A DNA stretch of 64,000 bases from Nemania diffusa (Eukaryota > Ascomycota > Sordariomycetes > Xylariales > Xylariaceae). Positions within the stretch are counted from its first letter, which is position 1. Every line of letters starts with the position of its first letter. Where the stretch lies: positions 2,744,501-2,808,500 of the forward strand of contig JBBPUQ010000003.1 of assembly GCA_038501195.1 (NCBI GenBank). The letters run 5' to 3'. Under the pieces are notes generated by a model, which saw only the letters and a list, made by a program, of their open reading frames with translations, was not told the origin of the DNA and made no database searches. This document shows positions 25,801 through 36,431 of the stretch, piece by piece. The position numbers were made by a program, and so were the translations under genes.

Positions 25801-28779
25801 GAAACCCATAGAAAAGCCCTCAAAGAGTGATCGCCTCAGGCCGTAGAATGGCGAAACATCATTGACATAGGTTAAGACGCGAGTAAGTGTTCGAAGACTG
25901 AAATGGGGGACTTCATTGGCACCATCAACTAAGCGTTTCTGCTCGGCCCGGTGCTTGGTATTCAGATATAGCCTCCCTATATCATCCGCAGCCTGATCAT
26001 CCTTAGCACTCTTTCCGCTCAAATACGCCTTGATGATAGTAAGGAGATCCTTTAGATCCTTGTCCGGACTGCCAACGTACAATTCCGTAAAGCGTGATCT
26101 GAGCCCAAGCGGCAGATCTCGTTTACCAATGTCTGTTGCAGGGTTCATGGCACCGAAAATCCGGAAATTTGGGTGCGCTTTAACGCGTTCAATCTCTCCC
26201 GTTTCGGACAGTAAAATGGAGGGTTCATCATTGGGCCCTGATGCTAACAAATCGGCGATACTCTCGAGGGTATCGGGCGACGCGAGATTAATCTCGTCAA
26301 GTAAAACCCAGTCTCCGTTCCTTGCAGCCTTGACAATGTTTCCTTCCACAAAAGCGAATGCAAAATTGCCAGAGCCTCCAGAAACTTGAATGTCGAATTG
26401 GTCCAAGTTCTTTGAGAATAACTCCCACCGAGGTCTGAGCTCAAGTAATGATTGCAACTTTGATTCTGTTTTGCGCCGCTTAATAGCTGGCCTCTCATTG
26501 GAGTCTCCGTTCCGGGATTCAGACTTTGCTTGGAGGTCATCCACGATCTTATTGAACATTTTTGGTGCTTCACGCCATAGCTTCGAGACCCGACTCCAAT
26601 ATCCTTTAGCCGTGCACTTACCTATCTGCTCGAGATACTTCTGGTTTTTGGTAGCTGATATACCAGTAGAAGCAAATAAGTCCTCAAACTCTTCCTTCAG
26701 GGGTACGGCGAGACTACGGGCGTTAACAGGCTTAAATCCTCCAATAAGGTCACCGACTTCGCTCTGCTGTGACAGATTTACAGCAACAAGCTTATGCCCA
26801 AGCGTGTCAGCTAACTGTTGAACGACCGTCGTCTTTCCGATTCCAGTTTCGCCAACAAGGAGTACAGGCTCTCGGAGTTTGACAGCAGTAGCGATTTGTT
26901 CGAGTAGCCGTCTTGCATGGCTCGTATTCGCAAAGGGTTTTTTTGACTTCGCCACTCTATTCCCATGGGGTCGTTTAGCCAGAATAGCTCTTCCGATTTT
27001 GAAGTTAGTAGGGCTATCTTCTAGCTGTGGAACATAGGCATCGAGGTAATGCTCCATGAGCTGCTTGGGTAGATGCATCTCTTCCGCGATGCAGCTGAGA
27101 AGTAAAAGCTTCGTATCTTGCTTGACGATACTACCACAAAAACAGTCGACAGCCTCCATGAACATCCAGTCTCGTGCTCTTTCGCTGATCGGCTCTTCTC
27201 CCGTTTTACAACCCGCCGCAACGAGAATTTCTTTGAGCCGGCGACACCATTTGAGCAGATCTCGAGGGGTAATAGGACGCTCGGTAGATCGCCCAGAACT
27301 CGTTGACATGAAGTTACAGAGCCGCTTGTAAACAGACATGATGATAGAAGTATACTTATGCAAAAGAGGATAGCTTCCGACAACAATCTGTTCTAGCTCC
27401 ACATAGGAGGGTATCTTCATACTTGATAGGTTCCAGAACCTTTGACCCAGAAAGTTTGGCAGATTCTCCTGGCCGTGTGTTCCTTTTGTAGTTCTCATCG
27501 TAGCAAAAAGTCGGAAGGTGCTCGATGCCTCAATCGTCTCCCCTCGACTAGGTATTACCAGCTTCCCATGCTCGACTAATGGAAGCAGCGTACTCATCAG
27601 CTCATTGGGTGCTCTGTCCAAGTCTTCGATCAAAACCCAACGACCTTCGCGTACCGCAGTAGTTAGAACGCCTGGTCGCCACGAAAAGGACCCTGGTTTA
27701 GAGTCTGTTGAGTATAAGCCAATAAGCATCTTGGCATCAGTCTGTTCATTGAGGTGCAGGGTCACCATGCTAGACTCCATGCCAAGTTCACGGGAGATTT
27801 CATGTAAAGCCGACGTCTTCCCAGATCCTGGAAGGCCATGAAGAAGAATTGGTCCAGGCTTCTGAAGATTCTCTGCTAAAGTCTCCAGGTTCGCCAAGGT
27901 TGTAGGGGTATGCACCAAACTTGACCGAGAAGAAGGTGGGCCATCTGGGCGAGGGAAAATGACGTTTCCGTACTGTATTACCTGGTCCGTCAGTCGCTGA
28001 GGGGAAATACTACTGACAGCCAATCTAGTGGCGTGAGCCTTTTTCACTTCCAGGCGGAGATTGTCCATTTCTGCAGCCCGCTTATGCTCGAATAGGGATA
28101 GGAAGGCATAGTCAACACGGATTCCATCAATATCAGAGTGAAGTGAATCAGCGGGAATAGATTTATGATTAACATGTCTCTGTAGAAGTTCTTCTTGTTT
28201 GAGGTCCGAAGCTTTCATCTGACAGCAGAATACCTTGACCGCAAGGTATCTTACCGAAGCTAGCTCATGCTTGAAAAGGGCTTGTATTTGAGAAGGTTGC
28301 ACAAGTGGTCCGTATGTGCCTTGATCTAAATTCAAAAGCCTCCAGAAAGCAAGAAGAGCTTGCAGAACAGCTGACTCGGATAGTTGGGCAGCATGTGGTG
28401 AGTTTAGTGAATTGAGAGTGAAAAGCCGTGCTCCAGAAATATGCACGGCTGAAGTCTCACTTATATACTGTTCTAAGAAAACCGAGAGATGAGGCGCAAA
28501 AGGGAGGATTCTCGCGAAAGCGGCGATAATGTGGTCCTCCTGTCCCGAATTTCGAGACTTAAGCAGCCACCGTGCGCAAATATCAGCAAAGACATGCTCG
28601 AAATAGACAAAAATCGGGCTTGTGATCTGGGGTATCAGTGCCGCAGCGGCGATGGCGTCGAGGAAGTTCGCGGTCGTTTGGTTGCGAATAACTTCCAGTA
28701 ATTCTGGCGGTAGTTGGCTCAAAAGAGCCTCGTCGTCGAGGAGCTGCGCCCTTGGTAAGCTCACATCGACAGTCGCCAT
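13877..28779 (-). CDS. MDN1: Midasin, giant AAA+ ATPase of 60S ribosome biogenesis
   Basis: Nuclear dynein-like ATPase that strips assembly factors (Ytm1, Rsa4) from pre-60S particles. Three exons: 28779-21523, 21474-21157 and 21106-13877; 4934 aa, the usual size. The start at 28779 has a CCACCATGG context; an upstream in-frame ATG at 28830 is less likely. Six AAA modules show Walker A motifs in order: GLPGSGKTS (about 316), GETGIGKTT (642), GPTSAGKTS (1092), GETGCGKTT (1382), GSPGVGKTT (1762) and GPSGCGKSA (2073). A long helical linker follows, then an Asp/Glu-rich tract (about 4100-4570) and a C-terminal MIDAS domain with CVDDSKSMGESS (DxSxS, about 4727). The intron at 21107-21156 links what look like two separate frames, restoring NGDTHFLRDLVHFWKRTFQ. 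The 48-nt intron at 21475-21522 is stop-free and in frame, with GTAAGT, TACTAAC and CAG. Confidence 0.96.
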
Positions 28780-29186
28780 GGTGGTTGAGAAAACACAAGA
28801 TATGTGCTGGAACGAGGTGAAATCATTCACTTGAGTCGACCTTAACTAACAAGAATTTGGTATCGCGATAAGGCGAACAAATCCTGGTCGCCGGTAACTT
28901 TTTCTGCCGCCCTGAAAATTTAGGCGGTGAAGTGCCGGTGCGGGCGCAGGAGCACACGCCGACCTTTAGTAGCAGGGCCTACCTCGCTGTAGATCTAGTG
29001 GGTGGTTCAGGCCCACCTCCGGTCGGGTTTAGTGGCAGGGGCAGCGAGCGAGCCAGAGCTTTGATTCAGCAAAAATCCTGAAGTGAGTGTATTCCGAACC
29101 TCATTGAGCCAATACTACCCACCACCCACCAGCCGCCAGCCCACGCGCAATTGGTTTCGCAGCCCCTCCCAATTCCCGTTCGAATT
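28780..29186. other. Divergent promoter region, MDN1 / bL12m
   Basis: About 400 bp separate two divergent ribosome-related genes (cytosolic 60S assembly and mitochondrial large subunit). It is more GC-rich than most spacers here and holds no open frame of note. A shared regulatory region is plausible but not shown. Confidence 0.45.
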
Positions 29187-29807
29187 ATGTCGGTACCGTG
29201 CAGACACGCAGCTCGCAGCTGCGCTCGATCGCTGCGATCCAGCTCCTCCTTCAGAGGCGCAACTCCATTTCTTCAGAACACAGCTTTCACACCGAGACGG
29301 CACAGTTCGACCGAGGCCGCTCTTTCAAACCCCAAGATTGCCGGTATTGTCGACCAAATCAGCCAATTGACCCTTCTCGAGACTGCCGACCTGGTCTCTA
29401 GCTTAAAGGTTAGAATATATACAGGCAGAGAACAAACAAACACTAGGGTAGGACCTATGTGCTAATGTTGATATCTTAACCAGAGCCGACTCAACATCCC
29501 CGATCTGCCTGTTGGTGGCTTCGCTGCCGCTGCGCCCGCTGCTACCGCGGCCGCTGAGGAGGCTGAGGAGCCCGCCCCGGTCGCCCAAGAGAAGACCCTA
29601 TTTACGCTCAAACTGACGGCGTTCGACGCCACTGCGAAGGCTAAGGTTATCAAGGAGGTCAAGAATCTGTTAGGGCTGAGCTTGGTGGACAGCAAGAAGT
29701 TCGTCGAGAGTGCGCCAAAGACGATGAAGGAATCTGTGCCTAAGGATGAAGCTGAGAAGATTGTGGCCACAATGAAGGCGCTGGGTGCTACCGTCGTCAT
29801 GGACTAG
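29187..29807 (+). CDS. MNP1: Mitochondrial large-subunit ribosomal protein bL12m
   Basis: L7/L12 stalk protein of the mitochondrial ribosome, which recruits translation factors. Two exons, 29187-29408 and 29484-29807, split by a 75-nt intron with TTAACCAG acceptor; 181 aa. Residues 1-45 are Arg/Ser-rich and presequence-like (ending near RRHSSTEAA). The N-terminal dimerisation part (IVDQISQLTLLETADLVSSLK) and Ala/Pro hinge precede the C-terminal L7/L12 domain (KTLFTLKLTAFDATAKAKVI ... EAEKIVATMKALGATVVMD). All parts expected of the family are present. Confidence 0.95.
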
Positions 29808-30055
29808 AGGCTAATATGTAAATCAATATAATGCATATGGCGTGGGCTGGCTCATCTCAAGAAGAGACTTTTTAAAGGGATAGAGAGAAAAACCATGTAT
29901 ACATGTAACCTATCTTGTATAACATTTTAACTGAACAAAGAATATGACAACAAATCTACAGCATAAATTCTCGCTCGTGCTTCGTCGAGTATACCTCGAG
30001 CATCTATGTAGTCAAGCACTTCACCTATCTCGATAATACCTAGTCTAACGTCTAT

Positions 30056-31096
30056 TTACTTGGCCAAAGAGAAACTCGCACTCAGGCCCTGAGCGAGTAA
30101 GTATATAGTTCGAAGTAGAGGCACGGGGATATTCTTCTCCTTCGCTATTCTGACTGTATTCCCAATAATAGCATCAACCTCGAGCGTTTTCATTTCCAGA
30201 GCGTCGGCCATCATAGACGGCTGTATGCCCGTGGGCCCTCTCTTTTTCATACGACCGATCTGAAAATCAATCAGTTCTTCGTTAATGCTCTTCTGCCCAC
30301 AAGCCTGAGCGACACTCGCTATCTCGAGCATCACATCCCGAACGAAATCAAGAGCCTCGTTCCCCTCGCCGTCAGTCCCCATGCCATAGTTCCTGCCGGA
30401 CATGGAGAACTGCTTGTCCCTGAGCCTGGTGAGTGCGCAGATCGGGTTCCACGACGCGTTGATGAGAAGCTTCCCCCACCGCTGCGCCTGCACGTCGTCG
30501 TGCAATGTGGCCGTGGCACCGGCGGCGGTTAGCAGGTCCACGAACGCCCGCGCGGCGCGCTTGTGCGACTCCGGCACCCCAGTCGCCGGGTACGTGCCGA
30601 CATGCAGGTGCTCGACTATATCATGCCTGACCACCCCCGGTGCCGTCTGCGTAGCGGGTAGGTAGACGACGCCGCTGAGTATCGGCACATCGTCGCCGGC
30701 ATACAGACGGGCGAACTCCTCCTCGATCCCGATGCCGTTCTGCACGAGCACGACGGCCGTCCTGCCGGGTGTAATAGCAGGCCGGATCAGCTCGGCAGTG
30801 GATGGTGTTGTGGGAAGTGCCTTGGAAGTGACCAGTATGTAGTCGAAGGGCTGAGACTGTGATTGCGCTACTGTCTCAGATACGGAGCGCACTATTTGCG
30901 GCCGCACCGACAAATCATTGCCCCAGATGGTCGAGTGGAGTGTGAACCCGTCCTTTGAGGCTGCATCGTAGTTTGATCGGCAGACGGCTGTGATGTTCGA
31001 TTCTGGTACGGCACGAGAAAGGACCCATGTGTAAACCGTGCCTAAACTCCCAGTTCCGAAAATAAGCACTCGAGGAGTCGGGTTATCTTCACTCAT
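30056..31096 (-). CDS. Ketopantoate reductase (ApbA/PanE) family protein
   Basis: NADP-dependent 2-dehydropantoate 2-reductase family, 346 aa, single exon. The N-terminal Rossmann motif is VLIFGTGSLGTVYTWVLSRA (residues 9-28). VLVQNGIGIEEEFARLY matches the conserved nicotinamide-side loop, and WGKLLINASWNPICALT matches the catalytic Lys/Asn region (Lys in WGKLL). The C-terminal helical domain (GIQPSMMADALEMKTLEVDAIIG) carries the conserved SM-D-K-E-D signature. Family members either make pantoate for coenzyme A or, in fungi, are paralogues of unknown substrate, so the specific reaction is not settled. It converges on bL12m. Confidence 0.88.
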   Translation of the reverse strand: MSEDNPTPRVLIFGTGSLGTVYTWVLSRAVPESNITAVCRSNYDAASKDGFTLHSTIWGNDLSVRPQIVRSVSETVAQSQSQPFDYILVTSKALPTTPSTAELIRPAITPGRTAVVLVQNGIGIEEEFARLYAGDDVPILSGVVYLPATQTAPGVVRHDIVEHLHVGTYPATGVPESHKRAARAFVDLLTAAGATATLHDDVQAQRWGKLLINASWNPICALTRLRDKQFSMSGRNYGMGTDGEGNEALDFVRDVMLEIASVAQACGQKSINEELIDFQIGRMKKRGPTGIQPSMMADALEMKTLEVDAIIGNTVRIAKEKNIPVPLLRTIYLLAQGLSASFSLAK

Positions 31097-32035
31097 TTTG
31101 TCTATCCAGTTAAGGGCGCGATGACACCATGAGAGAGCTGGGCAGGTCAGCTACTGCGCTCTCGTAGTTGAAGCGGTGTGTCTTACTTAAGACTTCCAGA
31201 AAAATGCTTAGAACTTCAGCGCTACTCCTTCTTCTGAGTACAAATACACAATCGTGAAGGTCTGTCGAGATAGCGACGTAGGAACAACCCCCACACGTGT
31301 ACGCTTTAGTTTATATGGTCTAATCAATAGATCATAACTTGAGATGACGATCTCACTATCCCGAAAACACCTAACTACCGGTATATCGCCAGCTTAGCTA
31401 GGTAGCGCCAACCCCATGACCAAGTCCTGCTAAGCTCCAAATGCTTCTGTACATACATAATTACGAATATGTACTACTAGAGTCTCCATAATTCAGTGTG
31501 GAGGCGGGAAGTGGTGTAAGTATAAGAGATGACGACTTAAAACCCCAAAGTTGCACGCAAAATAAGTCCCAAGGCACTGCTTACGCAGTATGCGATGTAG
31601 CAGACAACGACCTCCCAGATTATCCCGATACTACATAAATAGGTAAGGGAGGTACCTAGGTAGGTAGTTAGTTAAAATTGTAAGTCTCTAGGCGTATAAG
31701 ATTTTATATAAGCCTTTGATAATCCAAGTGATGCGTGTTGTCACGTACTTTATCTCGTTGATTTGATTGTTACTACTGATTTCCGTCAGTAATGGAATCA
31801 TGTAATTATTAGAAGTGGTTCTCTGCTCATGCTTACACGCCTAACCCAAAGTTAGGCAGCGGGTCTGACAATACGCGCTTATCTGGAATTGTATACATAT
31901 TTAATCATAGGACGTAGTGCATTGCCCAAATTAGTCGCCCAAGCTTGGTCATATATCGTGTACCTAATCGTGAAGCCCTCCTATTCTACATTTACGCCGA
32001 CGCTCGTTTGGAAAAAAGGAACAAACATCATAATA
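31097..32035. other. Intergenic, ketopantoate reductase to ZIP transporter
   Basis: About 940 bp without a supported gene. It contains GGTACCTAGGTAGGTAGTTA (31651-31670), one of the clearest copies of the CCTAGGTA/GGTAGGTA motif family of this window. AT content rises towards the ZIP gene's 3' end. Confidence 0.5.
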
Positions 32036-33429
32036 TTAATGATGATGACCGAATTGGGTGAGTAAAGGTAGCAGCATGCCAATCATAGTGGCGAGGGTTT
32101 CCCTCATCTGTGGATGAGCATGTTTCCTCTGAGAAATGCTTCCATCCGCATATCCATTGACCCCAGATCCAATATCATGGCCCGGCGATTCGCCCTCCTG
32201 CATTGCATGCATAGCAACATAGCTATTACCATTAGTTAATACACAAGACAGAGGAGAGTGAGTAGATGACAGGACTTACAGAAAAGTTCCCGCTGAAAAC
32301 AATAGGAGCATACCGGTCCACCATTGGCTCACTTCCCCTTGTCCGTTACCACCAAGAAAGCTCACTAGTATAAATGTCACCCATGCTCCAAATGGAGAGG
32401 CCAGACTGAACACAACCAGATGGCCCCTAGCTGCGCGCTTAGATAATCCCTGTTTTAGAAGGACGGACGTCAAGCCAAAGGCTGCAGGAGCTTTGTGTAC
32501 CATGATCGCTATGAAGACGATGAAGCCCAGTTTCTTATCAGGTGAAGAGACAGAAGCGCCCATTGCTATTCCATCCGCGGCGGCATGGATCACCAAGCCG
32601 GTTGTGGTCGCTAGACTTCTGGATTGTTTTGGGGTTGGTGTGAGTGATCCCAGGAATCCCTCCGACTCTTCCTCATTTGCCGATAGCGAGGATCCTCCCA
32701 GGTTGCTAAGACTGATATGCCGTGGCGGAGGAGGTTGGAAGTTTTCTGAGGCATGCCGAGGCAGCCTATCGACAAGGAACATAAGAATGAACCCGAGGAT
32801 CAAAGACAATCCAATGTAGAACGTAGGCAATCCAGATTCCGCCGGTGGTGCTTCGACGGATGGCGAAGGCGCGTCTTTTGGGGCCTCGGACTCGTCTGCT
32901 GGGGTCCGAATTCGAAGAGTCACGTCTGGGACTGCATCGCCTGGTGGTATTATCAAAGCCCCTAGCGATGATTCCTGCTCGGAATTTGCGCGCCAAGCCA
33001 ATTCCGCCGGAGAATCAAGAGGCGGTGCCGTCCATCGAATCGCAGCTCGGTCTCTAGGCGCAGATAAACTCCTCGGATGTGGGTTATGTGCACCGATGGA
33101 TGCGTCAGCTACCGCTTCGATGCCTTCTGGTATTATAACAATCAATGACGTCCCAACTAATATGCCTATGCCTATACTGGATATTAATCGTAGCTGCGAC
33201 TGCGACAGAGTCATGGAAAGTGGTAATGCGCCAGCCAGGAACGAGCTAGGTACTGCTGTTAGTCGTCGGATTCCGGAGTTCGTTTCGCAATCATTGAGGG
33301 GTACGTACGCCAGTGTCATCACCACCTATTGTTACAGTATTAGTTTCGTACAAAGACGGTCACTTCGGCGCATTGAGATTGTGCACGTACTGTCAAGGGG
33401 AGGAGGAGAAACAACCCAGTCCCAGCCAT
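32036..33429 (-). CDS. ZIP-family metal transporter (ATX2/ZIP9-like)
   Basis: Membrane divalent-metal (zinc or manganese) transporter, probably of the Golgi by similarity to Atx2/SLC39A9. Four exons: 33429-33391, 33325-33309 (17 nt), 33245-32280 and 32222-32036; 402 aa. The first exon encodes a hydrophobic start (MAGTGLFLLLPLT) that runs into VVMTLASFLAGALPLSMTL once the 63-nt stop-free intron 33246-33308 is removed. This rebuilds TM1, which is otherwise interrupted by about 21 residues. TM2 has GILVGTSLIVIIPEG. A long Ser/Pro-rich cytosolic or lumenal loop precedes the metal-site helices HAAADGIAMGAS (about residue 238) and HKAPAAFGL (about 268). The C-terminus ends in three His. Intron signals are GTACGT ... 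GACTAAC ... CTAG. Confidence 0.9.
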
Positions 33430-34394
33430 GGTTGAGGTGTGTATCGGAAGAAAAGATAGAGCGCTCCTAATCACCGACTCATTTGTAACTCCCGAAACTG
33501 AGGGAAGATGAACATTGGAACAAAGGCGATACCGATATGTTAACAGGAATTAGTTCGAGGTTGGGCTTAAACGAAAGGATTTATGAATAGCCTGGCTAGA
33601 GGACGAAGTAGTTGTACAGTTGGACCTTTTTGCGACTGTAATTTAGATAGTACTATCTAATCTCTGACCTACAAGCTTGCTTTTACGCTAAATACCCGCC
33701 CCCTGGCACTCATGGGAAGCACACGTCACTCCCAATCTTGCCCACTGACTGCGCTGCGTCTTCTATTTGCCCTTAAGGATGATACAATTTCTCCACTTTT
33801 CCCAAGCTCTGAGGGCCAAAACGAAGTATACATACCGAATGCTACAGTGCACTTACCTACCCAGGTACCTATGAGGCTAAAATATAATAAATATTTATAT
33901 CAATATTAAAAAAGAATTTTTAAAAGGGCTATTCATATTAAATATGAGTTATTATTTTTTAAATCTATGAACTAATCAGTAACTTAGATTTACAGCTTAT
34001 TGTCGGTACTGAACGGATCGTGTAAAAACACTTTACTACACTTTAAAGGACCACTCTGGGCTAGCATAAAACTATAAACTACCTAGGTAGGTACCTATCT
34101 AAATATACGCCTACCTACCTACCTAGGTACCTAAAAGACTTGGCTGAATATAATAAAAAAACTCAATCGCAATCTGACTTAGCTAATCAACGCATCCCCC
34201 ATGTGACCGTGTTGCCCGCACTGTCTCGGTACCTAGAAAGTAGGCTGTGACGCGCTACCATTCTTGTGACGCGTAAAGTAATCCTACATCATTAACGCAC
34301 GCATCACATCAGCTCAAATCGCCCTCTCAGAAATCCGCCGCCTTAAAACTTTCTATTTTGTAGCATTACTACATCTAAAGAAACAATCGGCATA
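33430..34394. other. Divergent intergenic region, ZIP / HAT1
   Basis: About 965 bp. It contains a dense cluster of the recurring motif at 34081-34133, where ACCTAGGTAGGTACC is followed by three CTAC/ACCT units and CCTAGGTACCT. A highly AT-rich segment lies at about 33885-33975. No gene seen. Confidence 0.5.
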
Positions 34395-35993
34395 ATGGAA
34401 GACGAGTGTACGTAAATCCTCCTCATTCCTCTAAAGGCTTTATTAAACTTAGCTTCTTAGGGACGGCAAACGCTAACGAAGCGCTCACGATCTCACTCGT
34501 GAGGCCCTCGGCCCTCGCAATCGAGAAACTCGCATCCTTCAATCCCAAATTCACATACCCCATATTCGGCGAGGACGAGCGCATATTTGGATACAAGGGT
34601 CTGAAGATCAACCTCCAATTCGATGCGCGTAACTTACGGCCCCATCTTTCCGTTTCTTCCATCAAAAAGTTCAATGCAGTTGGCGATGTTGAGGCAGTGA
34701 ATGTCCGAGAGGTTCTGAAAGAGTTCCTGCCAGGAGGTTCGTTTATATCCAGCTCCGTCTGTCGCGCGCTCTAGCTAACCACTCTCGCATTTCGCAGTCG
34801 CATTCCAGACGCGATCCGAGTACGAAAAGGCTCTAAAGGATGTGCAGGACACATGGACCCCTCCCGGCACCCTCATCAAAACGACCACGAAGAACGAAGA
34901 AACCTACGAAATATGGCGAGGGAGTCTAGCAGACCCAGCCGTCAAGCAGCTTATTCGACGTATCCAGATTACCGCCCTGCTCTTCATTGAAGGCGGGTCG
35001 TATGTAGGCGTAGATGCTGACGGCAGCGATGACCCCAATTATTCTCTCTCAAGATGGACCGTATTCCTTGTATACAAGAAGCAGGCTGTACCAGGCGCTT
35101 CAGAGAAACGCGAGTACATATTTCAAGGATTCTCAACAGTATATGATTTTTGGATGTATCAGTCACCATTGTCGCCAAGCAACGCGTCTGATCATAATGC
35201 ACCAAATGTCGATAGCCTTTGGGAACTCCCCCAGAGTGACTTAGACCTCTCCCATTTTCCTCGCCGCGCAAGAATATCGCAATTTCTCATTTTACCGCCT
35301 TACCAAGGCCAAGGTATCGGCGCCCTGCTTTACGACACTATATTCGACCTATACATAGCAGATGTAGCTGCGAAGGAAATCACAGTCGAAGACCCCAATG
35401 AAGATTTCGATTTACTTCGAGACATTTGTGATCTGAAATACCTGCGAAAGAATATCCCGGAATTTGCAGCATTGACGGTCAACGGCAATATACCAATTCC
35501 GGAAAAGGGTGGACTTCTTCATCACAACACCCAGATTTCATCAGTCAATTCCTCGGCTTCATCTGCAGATGGTATAGTAAATGTGACGAAGCTAGAGGAA
35601 ATGCGCCTCAAGTCAAAGATTGCGCCTCGGCAGTTCTGGCGCCTCGTGGAGATGCACCTTATGTCGACACTCCCAGCCTCTGTCCGACCCGAGGCCGATG
35701 CCGAGTCCATGAAACCACCGGCACCAAAGGCGGATCGGAAGATGTACGCCCTCTGGCGCCTACTACTCAAACAGCGCCTTTATCGCCGTAACGTTCTTAT
35801 CCTCGCCGAGCTGGAGACAACAGAGCGTATTATCAAACTAAACGAGACCGTTAACAACGTCGAGTGGGAGTACGCCAGAATTCTCGAGCGTGTAGGGCCA
35901 AAGACTACCGCTACTAACGGAAAGCGGAAGATGGATGAAGAAGGGGATGAAGATGCGCCATCAACAAAGAAAATTCGAGTAGCGGAGGTTTGA
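34395..35993 (+). CDS. HAT1: Histone acetyltransferase type B catalytic subunit
   Basis: Acetylates newly made histone H4 (Lys5/Lys12) before chromatin assembly. Three exons: a 13-nt first exon 34395-34407, then 34461-34736 and 34798-35993; 494 aa. Splicing of the tiny first exon gives MEDEWTANANEALTISLVRP, the expected family N-terminus with the conserved Trp split by the intron. FNPKFTYPIFGEDERIFGYKGL and FSTVYDFWMYQ match the HAT1 N-terminal and mid domains. The acetyl-CoA loop is RISQFLILPPYQGQGIGALL (about residues 254-273). The C-terminal part is longer than in yeast and ends in a Lys/Glu-rich tail (KRKMDEEGDED ... KKIRVAEV) that may hold a nuclear signal. Confidence 0.94.
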
Positions 35994-36431
35994 AGGCTCT
36001 CCAGGATATTCGAAGGGATGTAAGATTGCTGAGGCGAAAAAGGAGTTTTGGCGCGCTGCCTTCATGATACCTGTGTTACGTTCAACTTTCATGGTTTGGT
36101 ACCGGATTTGCAGGAGGTATCAATAAATCGGCTGGGGGGGAAACTCGGAAGCGCACATTGTGATTCGCGCAAATACATGGTGTATTATTAGGATTCGGCG
36201 ACACACACTCGAATAAGAAGTGTATGTAGTAGATGAGCTAAAAGGCGAAGACCACTTAGCGCTGTTGGGAATCGAACCTAACCCCGATTAGTAGTCACAT
36301 CATCCACACTGCACAACTGTAGTGATCGCGGCACATTAAAGATTAACTGCAACGTGAGTATGAAGTATATTCTAACCACTAACTCCATCTATATGCATAT
36401 TAAGTCTATCCTAGAATCATCGCTCCTATGC
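35994..36431. other. Convergent spacer HAT1 / proline biosynthesis gene, with tRNA-like 3' half
   Basis: Spacer of 438 bp. On the minus strand at about 36258-36285 there is an exact RNA polymerase III B box (GGTTCGATTCC) in a near-complete T arm followed by CAGCGCT. No matching 5' acceptor strand is found upstream, so this looks like a 3' half or relic of a tRNA rather than a functional gene. Confidence 0.3.

Noticed and set aside
36250..36345. Functional tRNA gene on the minus strand
   Set aside because: B box and T arm are present, but no 5' acceptor strand pairs with CAGCGCT and no anticodon arm folds, so only a relic is supported.
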